A stretch of 28,028 nt of DNA from Trichomonas tenax (GCA_023091735.1 JALKBU010000681.1:1-28028), one strand, 5' to 3'. Counted from the stretch's first letter, positions 9,050 to 20,124 are shown. Numbers and translations are program-made. Notes: generated from the letters alone by a model not told the origin.

Positions 9050-12000
9050 ATGATTGATGCCGTCGCATCGAAGATCATTAAGAAATATCTTAATGAATAT
9101 CTCGAGGACGTCGGCAAAAATCAACTGGACATGAAAATTTGGAAGGGTGACGCACATCTTCAAGATCTCATTCTCAAATCTACAGCATTGACTAATAACA
9201 ATGTGCCGCTTAAAGTTCTAAAGGGGATTCTCAGCAAGATACACGTTAGATTTCCATGGAAAAATCTATCTAAAGACCCAACCATTATAAATATAAGCGA
9301 TGTCTACATTTTGGTGTCTCCGGACAGCGACACTGTTATCAAGGCGGATCTGCAGGCCGCGGATAACGCATTTCACGTTGGTTCTTCCGAAGATGAAAAA
9401 AAGGCAGACGAAGTTTCATCAACGCTACATAACTTAATTAATACCGTAATTAACAATTTACAAGTCGATATTACGAATATCCATATTAGACTCGAATATA
9501 GCTTAAAGGGCGCCAATGTTTGTTTTGGATTTGTCATTCCTTCAATCAAAGTTTATTCAGTTGATGATTCGGGAATGGAAATACAGGAACCCGTTAAGAA
9601 GGGCGTGATCCCAAAGAAAAATCTTGATATTTCACGTGTATCAATATATTTTGACACTGCAGATCAACCTGTTGACCTCGAAAATTTCACACAGGTGATG
9701 AAGCAGAAGATGAGCGAAGAGTTCCATCAGTTTATTTTACCTCCATTTTCAATCCACGCAAATCTTGAACATAACAAAGGCAAAGATGTTCTATTTCAAA
9801 CAATCATATCTACGGTCATTGACAATCTCCACTTTTCGCTCGATTTGATGCAATGCCATACATTAATTTTATTAAACAGAGCTTACAGCAATTTCCAAAA
9901 AGCAAGAAAATTCGCACATATCGAAAAACCAGAAAATACACTCTCAAGCGAATATTTCACATATTTAGCAAAATGCGTGATCGTCAAAGCGAGGCCAAAC
10001 GAGTTTGATCCAAAATTGGCTTTGAAAGTTCTCAAAAACAGAAAGCAATATCTTACTTTCTACAGAGAAAAGCATAGAAAGCACAAAGTTATTTATTTAA
10101 AGAAAGATCTCGAACATCTCGAGAAAAAGATTGGAAGTGAAGCTTCAGCCGTACTTAGGAGATACTCAGAAAGTATTGTCAACAAAGAGAAAAACTATAA
10201 CGAAGTCACTGCAAAAATTGATGTAAATGAACTCAAAAAACTTGTTCAAACATCCGATAATGTCATTCAAATGGAATCTATTCGGGCCGATTTCTTCATT
10301 CCTAAACTCGAAATAGAACTAAATCTCATTAAAGGAGAGCCTTTGTACAAATTCATCATCGAAGGCTTAAATGGTTTAGTTTCAAATAATAAAACACAAG
10401 GATTCATCCACACACTATCAGCAGCGATGGTCAACGCTTATTCTTTCCCAGAAGATAAAAGAAGTGTTTCAATTCGAGACGCAAACAACATTTTTAGCAC
10501 TAAAAAGCCAACAATTTCAATCAATCAAGCGAACAACAAACCTTTAAGCGTTGCAGTTAACATAGAGCCAGTCATTGCTTCAATGGATATCCATTCGATT
10601 CGAAATTTAGAATATTTTACAAATGTAAAAGATCCACGTTTCTCTCAACCAGCAGCAGCAACTGTTACAGATGTTGGCCAGCAGCTTCAAATATTCAAAT
10701 CTCTCAGAACTATGGGTTTGAAATTAAATGTCGCGAGTATTAAATATACAATGCCATATGTTGAAGATAAAAAAGAGAAATCTATGTGCTTCGAAGTTTC
10801 TGACATTAAAGTTGAAACAAAGCCACAAAATTTAGTTGAGAAACAAGATATTTTCAATCTCGGTGCTGATTTCTGTCTTAAAGTAGTCACAATTCACAAT
10901 ACATCGATTATCAGCAAACTTGAGTTTTATTCGAATCTTCAGCTTCTTTTCGTCAAAGATTCATTCAATGTCGATATCCAATTTGGTGCAGGAGTCAGAT
11001 CATGTAACATTTATCTTGCAAATCCTGCTTTGGAGTCATTGAAGAATGCACTCGAATACCAAAACAAAGTCTTAGAATCAAAGTCTTCTTCTGATCAAAA
11101 GAAACTACAACAAACATCTACAAATATTTCTCGTATTACTCTTTCGTCTAATTTCTCAATACACGATTTCACCATTAATATGTTCGACGCTGATGTTTTA
11201 AGAACAACTTTAGATTTACACGAAATATTGATTAATTACAATTTGGCGAAAGACAATGCTTTAACAGAAATTGCGATTATAGAAATGACTGCAGATGAAT
11301 ATCACGAAGAAATGTTACGCTTAAAGAATTGTGTTGTTTCAATGACGAAAGACAAAGTTTTAATAGATGCACCAAAGCCATATATTATATTCAGCGCTCC
11401 ATGGCTGAGATTCCTTCAGAGAACAGTCCAAAAGATTCAAACTATCAACGAACCTGATCAAAAAGAAGGAGAAAAGAAAGTTGAAGATGAAAAGCCACCA
11501 GAGCCGTGGGTATTAGAAATAAAATTCAAGCAACCAATAATCGAATTACTTGCGGCTGATAAGAACATTATTCTTAAGATGAATGCTTTTACTATGGTGT
11601 CAGGCAAAGAGACAATAATGTCTTTCGATAAAATCAAAGGAACAAGACACGACGCAGACTGCATTAGCGAAGTATCTTTCGACATTAAAAAACTCGCAAC
11701 ACCGCAAGGATGGGTCACAAAGATAGACATTCCAAAGCTCGATATGAACTTCGGAACAGATGAATACCACGCGGTAATGGAGGCTTATTATTGGTATTGC
11801 GATTACATATATGTTCCTGATTTGAAATGGGACTATACAGTTGATTATGATATTTCTATTCAACAGATCAATTTCGGTCTTTATCTTTTCTTCTCCAAAT
11901 TCGCTGATTGTCAAGCAAACAATCTGACAATTACTGGTTATTCCAAATACGGAGATCTCAACTCCAAAGTTCTCATCAAGAATCTCATCGCTAAATACAC

Positions 12001-15000
12001 AGGTTATAACCAACCACTGATGACAGATATTGATGACCTCACTGTTGCTTACAAAGGACATCTTACTAAAGCATTTTGCGACATCACAGGTTCTATCAAA
12101 GAATTAGGATTAACTCGTGAGTTTTATAACTTCCTTGTTGGAATTCCATTCCCTCCAACAAATGAGCCACCAATGGTTATATATCCTCCATATCCAATCA
12201 ATCTTTCCAGCAGCTTTGATAACTTAAATCTCGTTTTGTTGGACAACGGCACAAAATATGCAACAGGAGATCTCAAACAAGTCAAAATGTCAGGCGTTTA
12301 TCTCAATGGCGTCAAGATAGATTTAACTGTATTGGGATTAGCTGTACAGTCAATTTATATTCCTGATATGACAGTGATGGATTCATCGCAACTTGACTTG
12401 CTTTACGAAAACTTTGCAATTGATCTATTGTTCAAAGATTTGATTGTTAATGGTTCTATTCCAGCACTAAAGACATTAACGGACAGTCTTCTTAGTAACT
12501 TCCTGTGGATGAACAATCCTTATCATGAAGTAGACTATGAAGACCTCGGATGGACAATGGGATTATCATTTGCTTCCCCTGACTTTACATTCAATTTACT
12601 TTCGTTGTCGCTTAAGCAAGGACTTAAATTCGATATTAATGAGATCAGAGCTTGCGTCAAAGCAACACAGAAACACGCAGCAGTGTCTGCTGGCGCAATT
12701 TCTACCAAATTCAAAGATGAAGAAGTGTTGTTGATAACGAATGTAATGTCCGCAATTTCATTTGTCGAGAACGATATTCCACCACCAATAGACACAATAT
12801 TCGATGAACCACACATTTATTGTCTCAAAGGTTTCAATTTCAGTGAATATTCAGCAACATCTTCTGTTGATGTATTCCGTCTCAAGTATTCTCACGCTTT
12901 TGCTCAAACGCTTTTGGATTGTCTTCCATTACCAGATAAACAACAGCAACAGAAGCAGCCTCTTTCTTCATCAGCGAACTCTTCAGAAACATCATCAGTC
13001 GTCTCAAGTTCTCCACAGAAGTTAACATCATTCCAACCAAAGGCAGTTCTTTCGATAAACAAAATTTGCTGCGAGATGTTCGCTTATGAACCAATCGCAA
13101 AGATTATGGTAACAAATGTCAATGCAGGACTCAGCACAATTTGGTCTGCAACTGTTGGCAGTTTGTCTATAATGCCGGGAAACAGTACAACAAGTTATAT
13201 CATGTGTCCTGTTGGCAAGGAATTCTTCAGATTTGAAATGAAAGGAGATGATTTCGCGATGTCATTGTTAGAGGCAGAGATCTTAATGAACTTCCCATTC
13301 TGGCTTGGATTGGCTTCGTTTATCATGAGATCTCCATTCTTCAGCGTCCAAACATTCACGAGTGATGATGGAACAAGTGTTGAAGTCGCCCCAACAATGT
13401 CATTAAAGTTCAACGCTCCAAGCTTGAGAATCAAAATCCCAGCGAGATCAAAGAGTGGCACTAAACAGTTCTTGAACTTCCACTTCAACACATTAGTTAA
13501 ACTCGCTGCTGGTGTGTTATCTGTCAATGTTACACAGTTCACTTCTCACGTTTCAATCAACAAAGTCCAATATCCACCAATATTTGAGGATTGGTCTTTC
13601 TCATATGAAAACTTAACAAAGGCCAATGGAAAGGTATCAAACAAGATTGCATTGGGTGAAGTTTGTTGGAAAGTCAGTGCTGCAGATATCATTTTATTCC
13701 ACTCAATCAGATCAGAGATTGAGGAGACAATGAGAAAATTAAAGTTCCCTATATCATCGAGCGGTGAAAAGGCAGAAACGGGAATGAGCTACTTCAAGTT
13801 CACGATGGGTAACGCCGAATTAATTCTCTGCAGAGATAACAGATCATCAACAAAATTCATTCCAATGTTTAAGATCATTATTCCAACAATGACATTTAAA
13901 CTTTCAACAAGCACGGAACTGAACTCAATGGCGGTCGATATCCATCCATACGTTACGTACTTCAATGAGACAACAGGATACTTCGATCAGATTGTTGAGC
14001 CAATCGGTTTGAACATCATTGCTGCTCTCAACGAGAAATCCATCGATTTCATGTTGAAATGTGCAGAGATTGTCAATATCAATCTTCCACTCAGTGCTGT
14101 TGTCCAATATCTCAATCTTTGGGATGAAATAAAGAGCGGAATGGATGGAACATGCAACTGCGATGACTTCCCAAGCTTCTGGCTCTCTAACAGACTCGGC
14201 GATAACACGCAATACATAATTAACAGAGATGGATCAGGCAAAGACAACATTGTCATTCTTTTGATTCAGGAGCAATCAATTCCTGTTTATGGCGTTGACA
14301 CAAACTGCGAAATAACAGTTACAACAGAGTCAAACACAATAACATTCACTCCTTCGATATTGATGTATCCAACACTCTTCAATTCATGCGCTGTTATTGT
14401 CAAGAAGCCATATAAAGGTGGTCTCATGGTCGAATTAAGTACTCCTGCAGAAGTCGAAAACAAGCTTAATATTATTTTGACTGTTTTAGTCAGGAAAGAG
14501 TCAAAGTTCGTTCAGATGGCGAAACTCAAACCAGGTGAAAGATTCCCATTGATTTGGGACAAGAAACAAGAGACATCAATAATATTCGTTGGTGAAGATA
14601 CTGTTGAAACTTCCGGACATTATGCTGTTATATTCTCTCCAAAGATGAAAGATATTGTTCTGTTCAAGATATTCCATAAGACAGGCGCAATTTTCGCGAG
14701 GAGGACATCAACGATAGAGAGGTCAACAGGAAGAATGGTCTTCGCTGTTGAACCTTGTTGCCACATATCATCATTCCTCCCATTACCTCTTCAAATCATT
14801 CCAGAAAAAGGCGTCAATCTCATGGTTCTTCAGATATCCAACAGCGAACCAGATTTATATGTAGATCCAGATGCAAAGAAGGCTAAAATTGATATCTCAC
14901 TCGATGGAGAAACATTCAATTCATGGAGGATTTCGTTGAGAGAGAAAGAGCCACAAATATTCTCAGTCTTGGATCCTTTAACGAGAAATCAAGTCAATCT

Positions 15001-17437
15001 TGCTGTCAAAGTCGAACAAGCCAAAGATTATTATGTTCCTATTTATATTTTTTCTCCTGTTGTCGTTTTCAACACAATCGACAGTCTTCTTTCGATCGAA
15101 ACTATTGGAAAGAAGTCTCAGACAGTCAAAGTCGACAACAGAATGTTCGGAATGGTTTGTCCATTCAGTTATCAGGACGACAAAGAAGTTAAAGCTTGCA
15201 TCTATCTCGACAACAAAGAGATGAAGTCTGAAGAGATCAATCTCCTTCACACACAGAACAGATCCGTTTTCATTCCAACAGATATCGAAAATGTTTACTT
15301 CCCAATGAGAATTGATATCTCACAGAAGGATCAATCAACTGTTTTGACTATTTCGAACTTCCTTGAAGTCTCCAACAAACTTCCATTCACTGTTGGACTT
15401 CAGCCAATCATAGATATCCCTGAAACAATTGGAAATGAAGTCGAGAAATACGGATTAAGCATAATGCTCACAATGATTGGTCCTGCTTCAGTTATTCGAA
15501 CCCAAGAATCAACAATTATCAACAATGTCTCGAAATCCGGTTGTTTCATGTTCTCACTTCTCAACTACAATTCAACGCCAGCTTTATGTCTTTCCAAGCG
15601 TCAGAGAACAGTCTTCAAAATCCAGAATGGTGAACATTATTATTTAGTTGAGTTGAATGTTGTCGATGATGGATGCACATATAGAGCTGAGTTCAAACCA
15701 GCGAAATTCCCAACAGCATTCATTATCACAAATGAATTATCAATGCCTGTTTCATGCTATCAATTGATTCCTTCCAATCCATTCTTAGTTGAACCAAATT
15801 CAACTTCTCCGTTCGCTTTCGATGAACCTTATGCATATCCGAACGTTAATATCGTTGCCGGCGAAAAGACTCTCAATATTTCGCTGATCGAAGACACAGG
15901 TTTTGTTCGCCTCATTTCATCAAATGCAGAGCAACAGTATTATGTTGCAGTGAAATTGAACAATCAAGGATTCAGAACAATCATCATCACAGAGCATCCA
16001 CATGAGGAAGAAGATGGATTTTCTGTTGGCGTTTCGTTCAATTTCTCAGGATTCTCCATTGCTATGATCGATGAATTGATGCGTGAAATGTTCGTTCTCC
16101 ACCTCAGTGATATGACGAGTTACTTCGATAAATGGGAGAGAGGCACATCACTTAAAATCCGTATCAACGAAATGCAGCTTGATGATCAACACACGTTTGC
16201 TGAAACTCCAAATGTTTTGTCAGGAAAGAAAGTCGGAAGAGCTCCGTTCTTTGATGCTGAGTTCATATTCCCACCGAATGTTCCTTTGTTCACAAGCTTC
16301 GATTACATGAGAATCAATATTCAGAGAATCGATGCAAACTTCGATATTTCTTTCTTAGCGGACATTTGGAACACATTGAGTCCGATTTTATCACAGATTT
16401 CCTTCAAAGTTGAGCCAAAGCTTCCTGTTGATTCATCCTCAACACAGGCCAAAGCTCACGTTGGATGGCTCGAGTTATCACCAATTTTCATTCACACAGC
16501 TCTGAGAACATCGACATCGAGACCAGTAGAGACAAAGCCATTCCCATATGCAAGCTTCATTCCTAATATCACCGGTGTGTTCGAGATTCCTGGCGTTCTA
16601 CTTGCGCAAGTTTCAGACACGATGCAAAACATTGTCGACAAAATCTCGGGAGACTTCAAGTATCACTTGTTCAGGCAGTTCATTAAGATGCTCGGTTTCT
16701 CAGGCAAAATCATTGAGAGCGTTGGTGCTGCTGCGAGAATTGCTGAATCACTTGGAATCAAGATGGAAACAGACATGAATGACGACTCATCGAGATTGGC
16801 ACAAAATTCATCAGATGTTTTCGAAAACAGAGCAAATGTCGCCGGTGTTTTCTCACAAGAAACACTCGAACACATCTCAAGGAGAGCAATTCAGTTCAGA
16901 GCCAAACCATCTCTTTTGGTCACAGAACTCACACAATACGGTCACGTCGATGATCTCCACCTCAAACGTGTTGGCCGCGGTGTCTTTGGCGTTCTCACTC
17001 GTCAATGCACTGATCCAGATGCCGAACCAGTTGTCTTGAAGCAGAGAAGATATCCACGCGCTTTCCCACTCAACAGAATCTCCGAATTTTCATATGACGC
17101 GAGCGCAATGCAGCGCCGTCTTCAAGTTGCATTTAAGAAAGAGTCAAATAACAGATGTGAACGCATCAGAATCCTTCTCAACCCAACAGAGGACCAATTC
17201 ATCTGCATCACGGACACATTGTTGGTTGTCATGAATAAGAGTGATGTCAAGAAAGTCACCCGCGTTTTCCTCAATCAGTCATCATTCGAGATGAAGGAGA
17301 ACACAATTGTCATCACCACAAAGAAGGGCAATGTCATCAACATCCCTTGCAAGGATCAAGAAGAGTGTCAGCGAGTTCACACGTTCTTGAACTCACAGAA
17401 GACAATCCTTGAAATTTTCGATCGCTCTCTCATATAA
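9050..17437 (+). CDS. VPS13-family bridge-like lipid transfer protein, 2795 aa
   Basis: VPS13 proteins form a long hydrophobic groove that moves phospholipids in bulk between membranes at contact sites. The frame also opens with GTG at 9038, but the ATG at 9050 is chosen because its product begins exactly like a chorein domain. That domain spans residues 1 to about 110, with LDMKIWKGDAHLQDLILK and RFPWKNLSKDP; the last corresponds to the invariant PWKNL. A charged helix (about 335-385) and the groove-forming repeats follow. A Ser-rich linker lies near 1305. The VAB adaptor-binding region spans roughly 1900-2300, with repeated strands such as SSFLPLPLQI and the diagnostic VEPNSTSPFAFDEP near 2245. 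The C-terminus has helical segments, GRGVFGVLTRQ near 2643, and a PH-like end (about 2700-2795). Its length is near that of fungal and animal VPS13. There is no intron. The stop TAA is followed by TAG, with TAAA about 17 bases further on. The paralogue type is not assigned. Confidence 0.93.
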   Translation: MIDAVASKIIKKYLNEYLEDVGKNQLDMKIWKGDAHLQDLILKSTALTNNNVPLKVLKGILSKIHVRFPWKNLSKDPTIINISDVYILVSPDSDTVIKADLQAADNAFHVGSSEDEKKADEVSSTLHNLINTVINNLQVDITNIHIRLEYSLKGANVCFGFVIPSIKVYSVDDSGMEIQEPVKKGVIPKKNLDISRVSIYFDTADQPVDLENFTQVMKQKMSEEFHQFILPPFSIHANLEHNKGKDVLFQTIISTVIDNLHFSLDLMQCHTLILLNRAYSNFQKARKFAHIEKPENTLSSEYFTYLAKCVIVKARPNEFDPKLALKVLKNRKQYLTFYREKHRKHKVIYLKKDLEHLEKKIGSEASAVLRRYSESIVNKEKNYNEVTAKIDVNELKKLVQTSDNVIQMESIRADFFIPKLEIELNLIKGEPLYKFIIEGLNGLVSNNKTQGFIHTLSAAMVNAYSFPEDKRSVSIRDANNIFSTKKPTISINQANNKPLSVAVNIEPVIASMDIHSIRNLEYFTNVKDPRFSQPAAATVTDVGQQLQIFKSLRTMGLKLNVASIKYTMPYVEDKKEKSMCFEVSDIKVETKPQNLVEKQDIFNLGADFCLKVVTIHNTSIISKLEFYSNLQLLFVKDSFNVDIQFGAGVRSCNIYLANPALESLKNALEYQNKVLESKSSSDQKKLQQTSTNISRITLSSNFSIHDFTINMFDADVLRTTLDLHEILINYNLAKDNALTEIAIIEMTADEYHEEMLRLKNCVVSMTKDKVLIDAPKPYIIFSAPWLRFLQRTVQKIQTINEPDQKEGEKKVEDEKPPEPWVLEIKFKQPIIELLAADKNIILKMNAFTMVSGKETIMSFDKIKGTRHDADCISEVSFDIKKLATPQGWVTKIDIPKLDMNFGTDEYHAVMEAYYWYCDYIYVPDLKWDYTVDYDISIQQINFGLYLFFSKFADCQANNLTITGYSKYGDLNSKVLIKNLIAKYTGYNQPLMTDIDDLTVAYKGHLTKAFCDITGSIKELGLTREFYNFLVGIPFPPTNEPPMVIYPPYPINLSSSFDNLNLVLLDNGTKYATGDLKQVKMSGVYLNGVKIDLTVLGLAVQSIYIPDMTVMDSSQLDLLYENFAIDLLFKDLIVNGSIPALKTLTDSLLSNFLWMNNPYHEVDYEDLGWTMGLSFASPDFTFNLLSLSLKQGLKFDINEIRACVKATQKHAAVSAGAISTKFKDEEVLLITNVMSAISFVENDIPPPIDTIFDEPHIYCLKGFNFSEYSATSSVDVFRLKYSHAFAQTLLDCLPLPDKQQQQKQPLSSSANSSETSSVVSSSPQKLTSFQPKAVLSINKICCEMFAYEPIAKIMVTNVNAGLSTIWSATVGSLSIMPGNSTTSYIMCPVGKEFFRFEMKGDDFAMSLLEAEILMNFPFWLGLASFIMRSPFFSVQTFTSDDGTSVEVAPTMSLKFNAPSLRIKIPARSKSGTKQFLNFHFNTLVKLAAGVLSVNVTQFTSHVSINKVQYPPIFEDWSFSYENLTKANGKVSNKIALGEVCWKVSAADIILFHSIRSEIEETMRKLKFPISSSGEKAETGMSYFKFTMGNAELILCRDNRSSTKFIPMFKIIIPTMTFKLSTSTELNSMAVDIHPYVTYFNETTGYFDQIVEPIGLNIIAALNEKSIDFMLKCAEIVNINLPLSAVVQYLNLWDEIKSGMDGTCNCDDFPSFWLSNRLGDNTQYIINRDGSGKDNIVILLIQEQSIPVYGVDTNCEITVTTESNTITFTPSILMYPTLFNSCAVIVKKPYKGGLMVELSTPAEVENKLNIILTVLVRKESKFVQMAKLKPGERFPLIWDKKQETSIIFVGEDTVETSGHYAVIFSPKMKDIVLFKIFHKTGAIFARRTSTIERSTGRMVFAVEPCCHISSFLPLPLQIIPEKGVNLMVLQISNSEPDLYVDPDAKKAKIDISLDGETFNSWRISLREKEPQIFSVLDPLTRNQVNLAVKVEQAKDYYVPIYIFSPVVVFNTIDSLLSIETIGKKSQTVKVDNRMFGMVCPFSYQDDKEVKACIYLDNKEMKSEEINLLHTQNRSVFIPTDIENVYFPMRIDISQKDQSTVLTISNFLEVSNKLPFTVGLQPIIDIPETIGNEVEKYGLSIMLTMIGPASVIRTQESTIINNVSKSGCFMFSLLNYNSTPALCLSKRQRTVFKIQNGEHYYLVELNVVDDGCTYRAEFKPAKFPTAFIITNELSMPVSCYQLIPSNPFLVEPNSTSPFAFDEPYAYPNVNIVAGEKTLNISLIEDTGFVRLISSNAEQQYYVAVKLNNQGFRTIIITEHPHEEEDGFSVGVSFNFSGFSIAMIDELMREMFVLHLSDMTSYFDKWERGTSLKIRINEMQLDDQHTFAETPNVLSGKKVGRAPFFDAEFIFPPNVPLFTSFDYMRINIQRIDANFDISFLADIWNTLSPILSQISFKVEPKLPVDSSSTQAKAHVGWLELSPIFIHTALRTSTSRPVETKPFPYASFIPNITGVFEIPGVLLAQVSDTMQNIVDKISGDFKYHLFRQFIKMLGFSGKIIESVGAAARIAESLGIKMETDMNDDSSRLAQNSSDVFENRANVAGVFSQETLEHISRRAIQFRAKPSLLVTELTQYGHVDDLHLKRVGRGVFGVLTRQCTDPDAEPVVLKQRRYPRAFPLNRISEFSYDASAMQRRLQVAFKKESNNRCERIRILLNPTEDQFICITDTLLVVMNKSDVKKVTRVFLNQSSFEMKENTIVITTKKGNVINIPCKDQEECQRVHTFLNSQKTILEIFDRSLI

Positions 17438-17559
17438 TAGTTATATATTTTTGTTTTGTTATTTAAATATTTGTATATTTATATAAATTGAAGCAAACCA
17501 TAATGTTTGGAACATAACAATTAAATCAAATTTATGTTTTTGTTTTCTAATGTAGTAGA

Positions 17560-17592
17560 TCGAAGAGTAGTGCCTTTGATCTAATACAGCTA
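17560..17592. repeat. Small hairpin downstream of VPS13
   Basis: TAGATCGAA and TTTGATCTA can pair around an AT-rich loop about 130 bases after the VPS13 stop. It is the first of three hairpins in a row. A role in 3' end formation is possible but not shown. Confidence 0.4.
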
Positions 17593-17625
17593 TGCTGGAA
17601 GAGCTCACTCTCTCGTTAATTTAAT

Positions 17626-17768
17626 TTTCTTTTCGATCTTATCTCTGAAACGACCGGTTTCTGCCGCTTCTTCAGCGTGTCAAGCCTTGGTCAAATAGCA
17701 AGGCGAGGCAATCACCCGCTGAAGAAGCGGCAGAAACCGGTCGTCTCAGAGATAAGATCGAAAAGAAA
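17626..17768. repeat. Near-perfect 52-bp-stem hairpin
   Basis: The left arm 17626-17677 and right arm 17717-17768 are reverse complements over 52 bp with a single A/C mismatch. The central 39 bases themselves contain a pairing GCCTTG / CAAGGC. The stem (for example GACCGGTTTCTGCCGCTTC) is clearly richer in G+C than the flanking DNA. No coding frame crosses it. It may encode a long foldback RNA, a foldback-type mobile element or a recent inverted duplication. Confidence 0.9.
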
Positions 17769-17781
17769 GTTTTCTTCTGAA

Positions 17782-17871
17782 TTTGCTCGTCTCTGGGGTC
17801 TCTGGTGTCACGTGCAGCTATGTCATTTGATGTAAATGCACGCAGCACCAGAAATTACAGAGAAGAGCAAA
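17782..17871. repeat. Second imperfect hairpin after VPS13
   Basis: Arms 17782-17816 and 17837-17871 (35 nt each) pair at 27 positions. Several of the remaining positions would be G-U pairs in RNA transcribed from the plus strand. The loop is 20 nt. It starts 13 bp after the long hairpin. Confidence 0.75.
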
Positions 17872-19492
17872 CACTTTGTTAATCGAAGTTATCTCTGAGA
17901 TGTAATAACGATAGCTATTGGTTCATAATTTCAACTTCCTATCATTATTCAGAATAGGACAAGTAAAATACAATAAAATAATTTTGATCATTTTTCTAAT
18001 TTCCGCTCATTTTTATTTCGTAATGATTGGCATTTAAGCTGAGTGTTGTATATCCCGCCTCAATTTCAATTGTTGCCGAATTAAAATTTCCTAAATTTAC
18101 GAAATTGTATTAATTTAATGTGTGCATTCTATGCAATCTAATAACGCGAATTCTGACAAAGTTTACGTGCATATCATCAATGCCAAGTCATGACAATATC
18201 TTCTTACATTACCTTCTCCGCTCTGATAAAATGTCACTTTTCATTATTCTTAATGAAGCAGACAACCCTTCATTGACATCTATTTCTTCCAAATTAACAT
18301 CTCTATCCATTCACCAATTACATTCAGAAGCCTCAGCCAATCATTCTTTTAAATTTCATCAATACAATCAAATGCGATTTTTATATCAGAAATAATTATC
18401 TGTTTTTATGCATTTTTAGTATCTAGTCGACATCTCATCACTGCTGCTATACTAATATTACCTATTAATTGCATATTTGTTCTTTATTTCCTTCGGCAAA
18501 TTTTGTTAATCTAGAATTCAGTCTGGCTATTCATATCCACAATTGCACTGCAACTATATCCTTTCATTTACACATTCATTCTCCGGATTTATACTTTTTA
18601 TTGTTTTTCAGTGTATAAGTCATGATATAGTTATTTAGATATACAAATTGGATCTAATTATGACATGCCTTTCACGTGTTATTTGTAAATTATCTATACA
18701 CATTGCACAAGAATAATTTCCATATATCTAATTTCATTGCCTACAATAGTTACAATTCTTATATTTATACCAAGCCTGTACTATGTGATAATAATACATC
18801 GATCAAATTTTTAATTTGATCACAATTATCAGAATTGCTAAAATTTAACAAATATAACATAAAATAGAATGTGTAGATGCTGCTTAATATTATATTAGTA
18901 TTTGGTTAAATCAAGTATATTTTTCATAGATAAATCTTCTAATTTCTTCTTTTTACAAAATTAAGAATAATATTTTCGTACATGTGAACACCACATTGCC
19001 AATAACTATTTTATAACAAGAAAGAAAGTTTTTAAGTTAAATTCTAAATTTTATTAAAATTTCAATCTTCTTATTTTGCACGGTGTTAAGTATGTATTCA
19101 TATGCAGAAACATGTGCATATTTACACCTCATTGTTTGCTTTCAATGATTTAAGTTTTATTTCGACTTACGTAACAAAATTTGTTTTTTTTTAGTTCATG
19201 GGAGGGGTGTCATGAAAATTTTCCAATGTTATGGAAGGTAGGGTATTGAATTTTAATATTATTTACAAAATCTTGATGAAGGACAAAATACTAATTGCAA
19301 AACTATAAAATTATTGGCATCAGTGTTAAAAGGTCCAAAATTTTATATAATTCCTGATTTCAAAATTAATTTAATAATTTTATCAGATAATCTGTTCGAT
19401 GGCAAATAGACAATGTTTATAAGTTCATTGTCATCAATAAAACCCAATAATATATATTGTTTAAATCAAAAAAAAAATTAAAAAAAACATAT
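17872..19492. other. AT-rich intergenic stretch, no gene supported
   Basis: The longest open frame is 18120-18395. It contains TGTCACTTTTCATTATTC at 18232, a textbook-looking Inr sequence, but the first ATG after it (18253) opens only seven codons. No motif is recognisable on either strand. A-runs at 19469-19487 end the tRNA transcript on the opposite strand. Confidence 0.55.
19480..19487 (-). terminator. RNA polymerase III T-run terminator for tRNA-Trp
   Basis: Eight consecutive T on the minus strand start five bases after the discriminator base of the tRNA, with a second longer T-run beyond. This is the standard polymerase III stop. Confidence 0.85.
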
Positions 19493-19564
19493 TGAGGCCG
19501 AAGGGAGTCGAACCCCCAACCTTGAGATCTGGAGTCTCACGCAATGCCATTATGCTACAGCCCC
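19493..19564 (-). tRNA. tRNA-Trp, anticodon CCA
   Basis: The 72-nt cloverleaf reads on the minus strand. Acceptor GGGGCTG pairs with CGGCCTC, including G-U pairs, with discriminator A. The D arm is GCAT...TGC. Anticodon stem TGAGA/TCTCA encloses loop CTCCAGA, giving anticodon CCA. T stem GGGGG/CCCTT encloses TTCGACT, and GGTTCGACTCC is a good B box. The CCA tail is not encoded, as expected in a eukaryote, and there is no intron. An oligo-T terminator follows. Confidence 0.95.
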
Positions 19565-19636
19565 AACACAATTTTTTCTTATTTCTTATCGTTAATGAAA
19601 TTACCATTGTTTTATTCCATCTCAAAGAGACAACGG

Positions 19637-19756
19637 GCATGGGTGCATCAGTCCTTTTTTCGTAAAATGTAAATTTTAGTACGTTAAGGACCCCATTTTA
19701 GTAGAAAGCATGCTCTGAATGAATTGGATATGGCCTATTCTAGAACTCACCCATGC
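19637..19756. repeat. Nested inverted repeats next to the tRNA gene; possible structured RNA
   Basis: GCATGGGTG (19637-19645) pairs with CACCCATGC (19748-19756). Inside, GTCCTT..CGTA (19651-19664) pairs with TACG..AAGGAC (19680-19691), with further AAAAT/ATTTT pairing in the loop. No coding frame covers it. It lies about 70 bp beyond the tRNA. I do not recognise a known snRNA, SRP RNA or RNase P core, so it is only a candidate. Confidence 0.4.
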
Positions 19757-20124
19757 AATAGTGGTTGTATCGGATGAAATGCATTTCATGTCATAAATAG
19801 AAACGAAAATATAGTTATAATAACATCTTTTGAATCATTTACTATAGTATTTTTTTATTTATTTTTATTATTATCATTACTCTCAATGTTTATTTATTCT
19901 CAAATCTTTTTCTGTCATATATATGTTATAATTGATGTCTATTATATTTATGATATTTATTTTTTATATATAATTTCTTTTAGTAAAGAAAAGTATCAAA
20001 ACGTTTTCTCATTTTGAATAATATTGATTTACATATAATAATATTATAATTATTCCATACAATAAAATTATTGCAAAATCAATGATTTTTATTTAATTTT
20101 TTTATTTTCAAAATCAAATTTTTG

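Noticed and set aside
10687..17039. Many 65-150-codon frames in other frames within VPS13
   Set aside because: They are shadows of the long coding sequence, with no independent start signals or motifs.
18120..18395. 91-codon frame containing a perfect-looking Inr
   Set aside because: The Inr lies inside the frame, and the next ATG opens only seven codons. No known domain.
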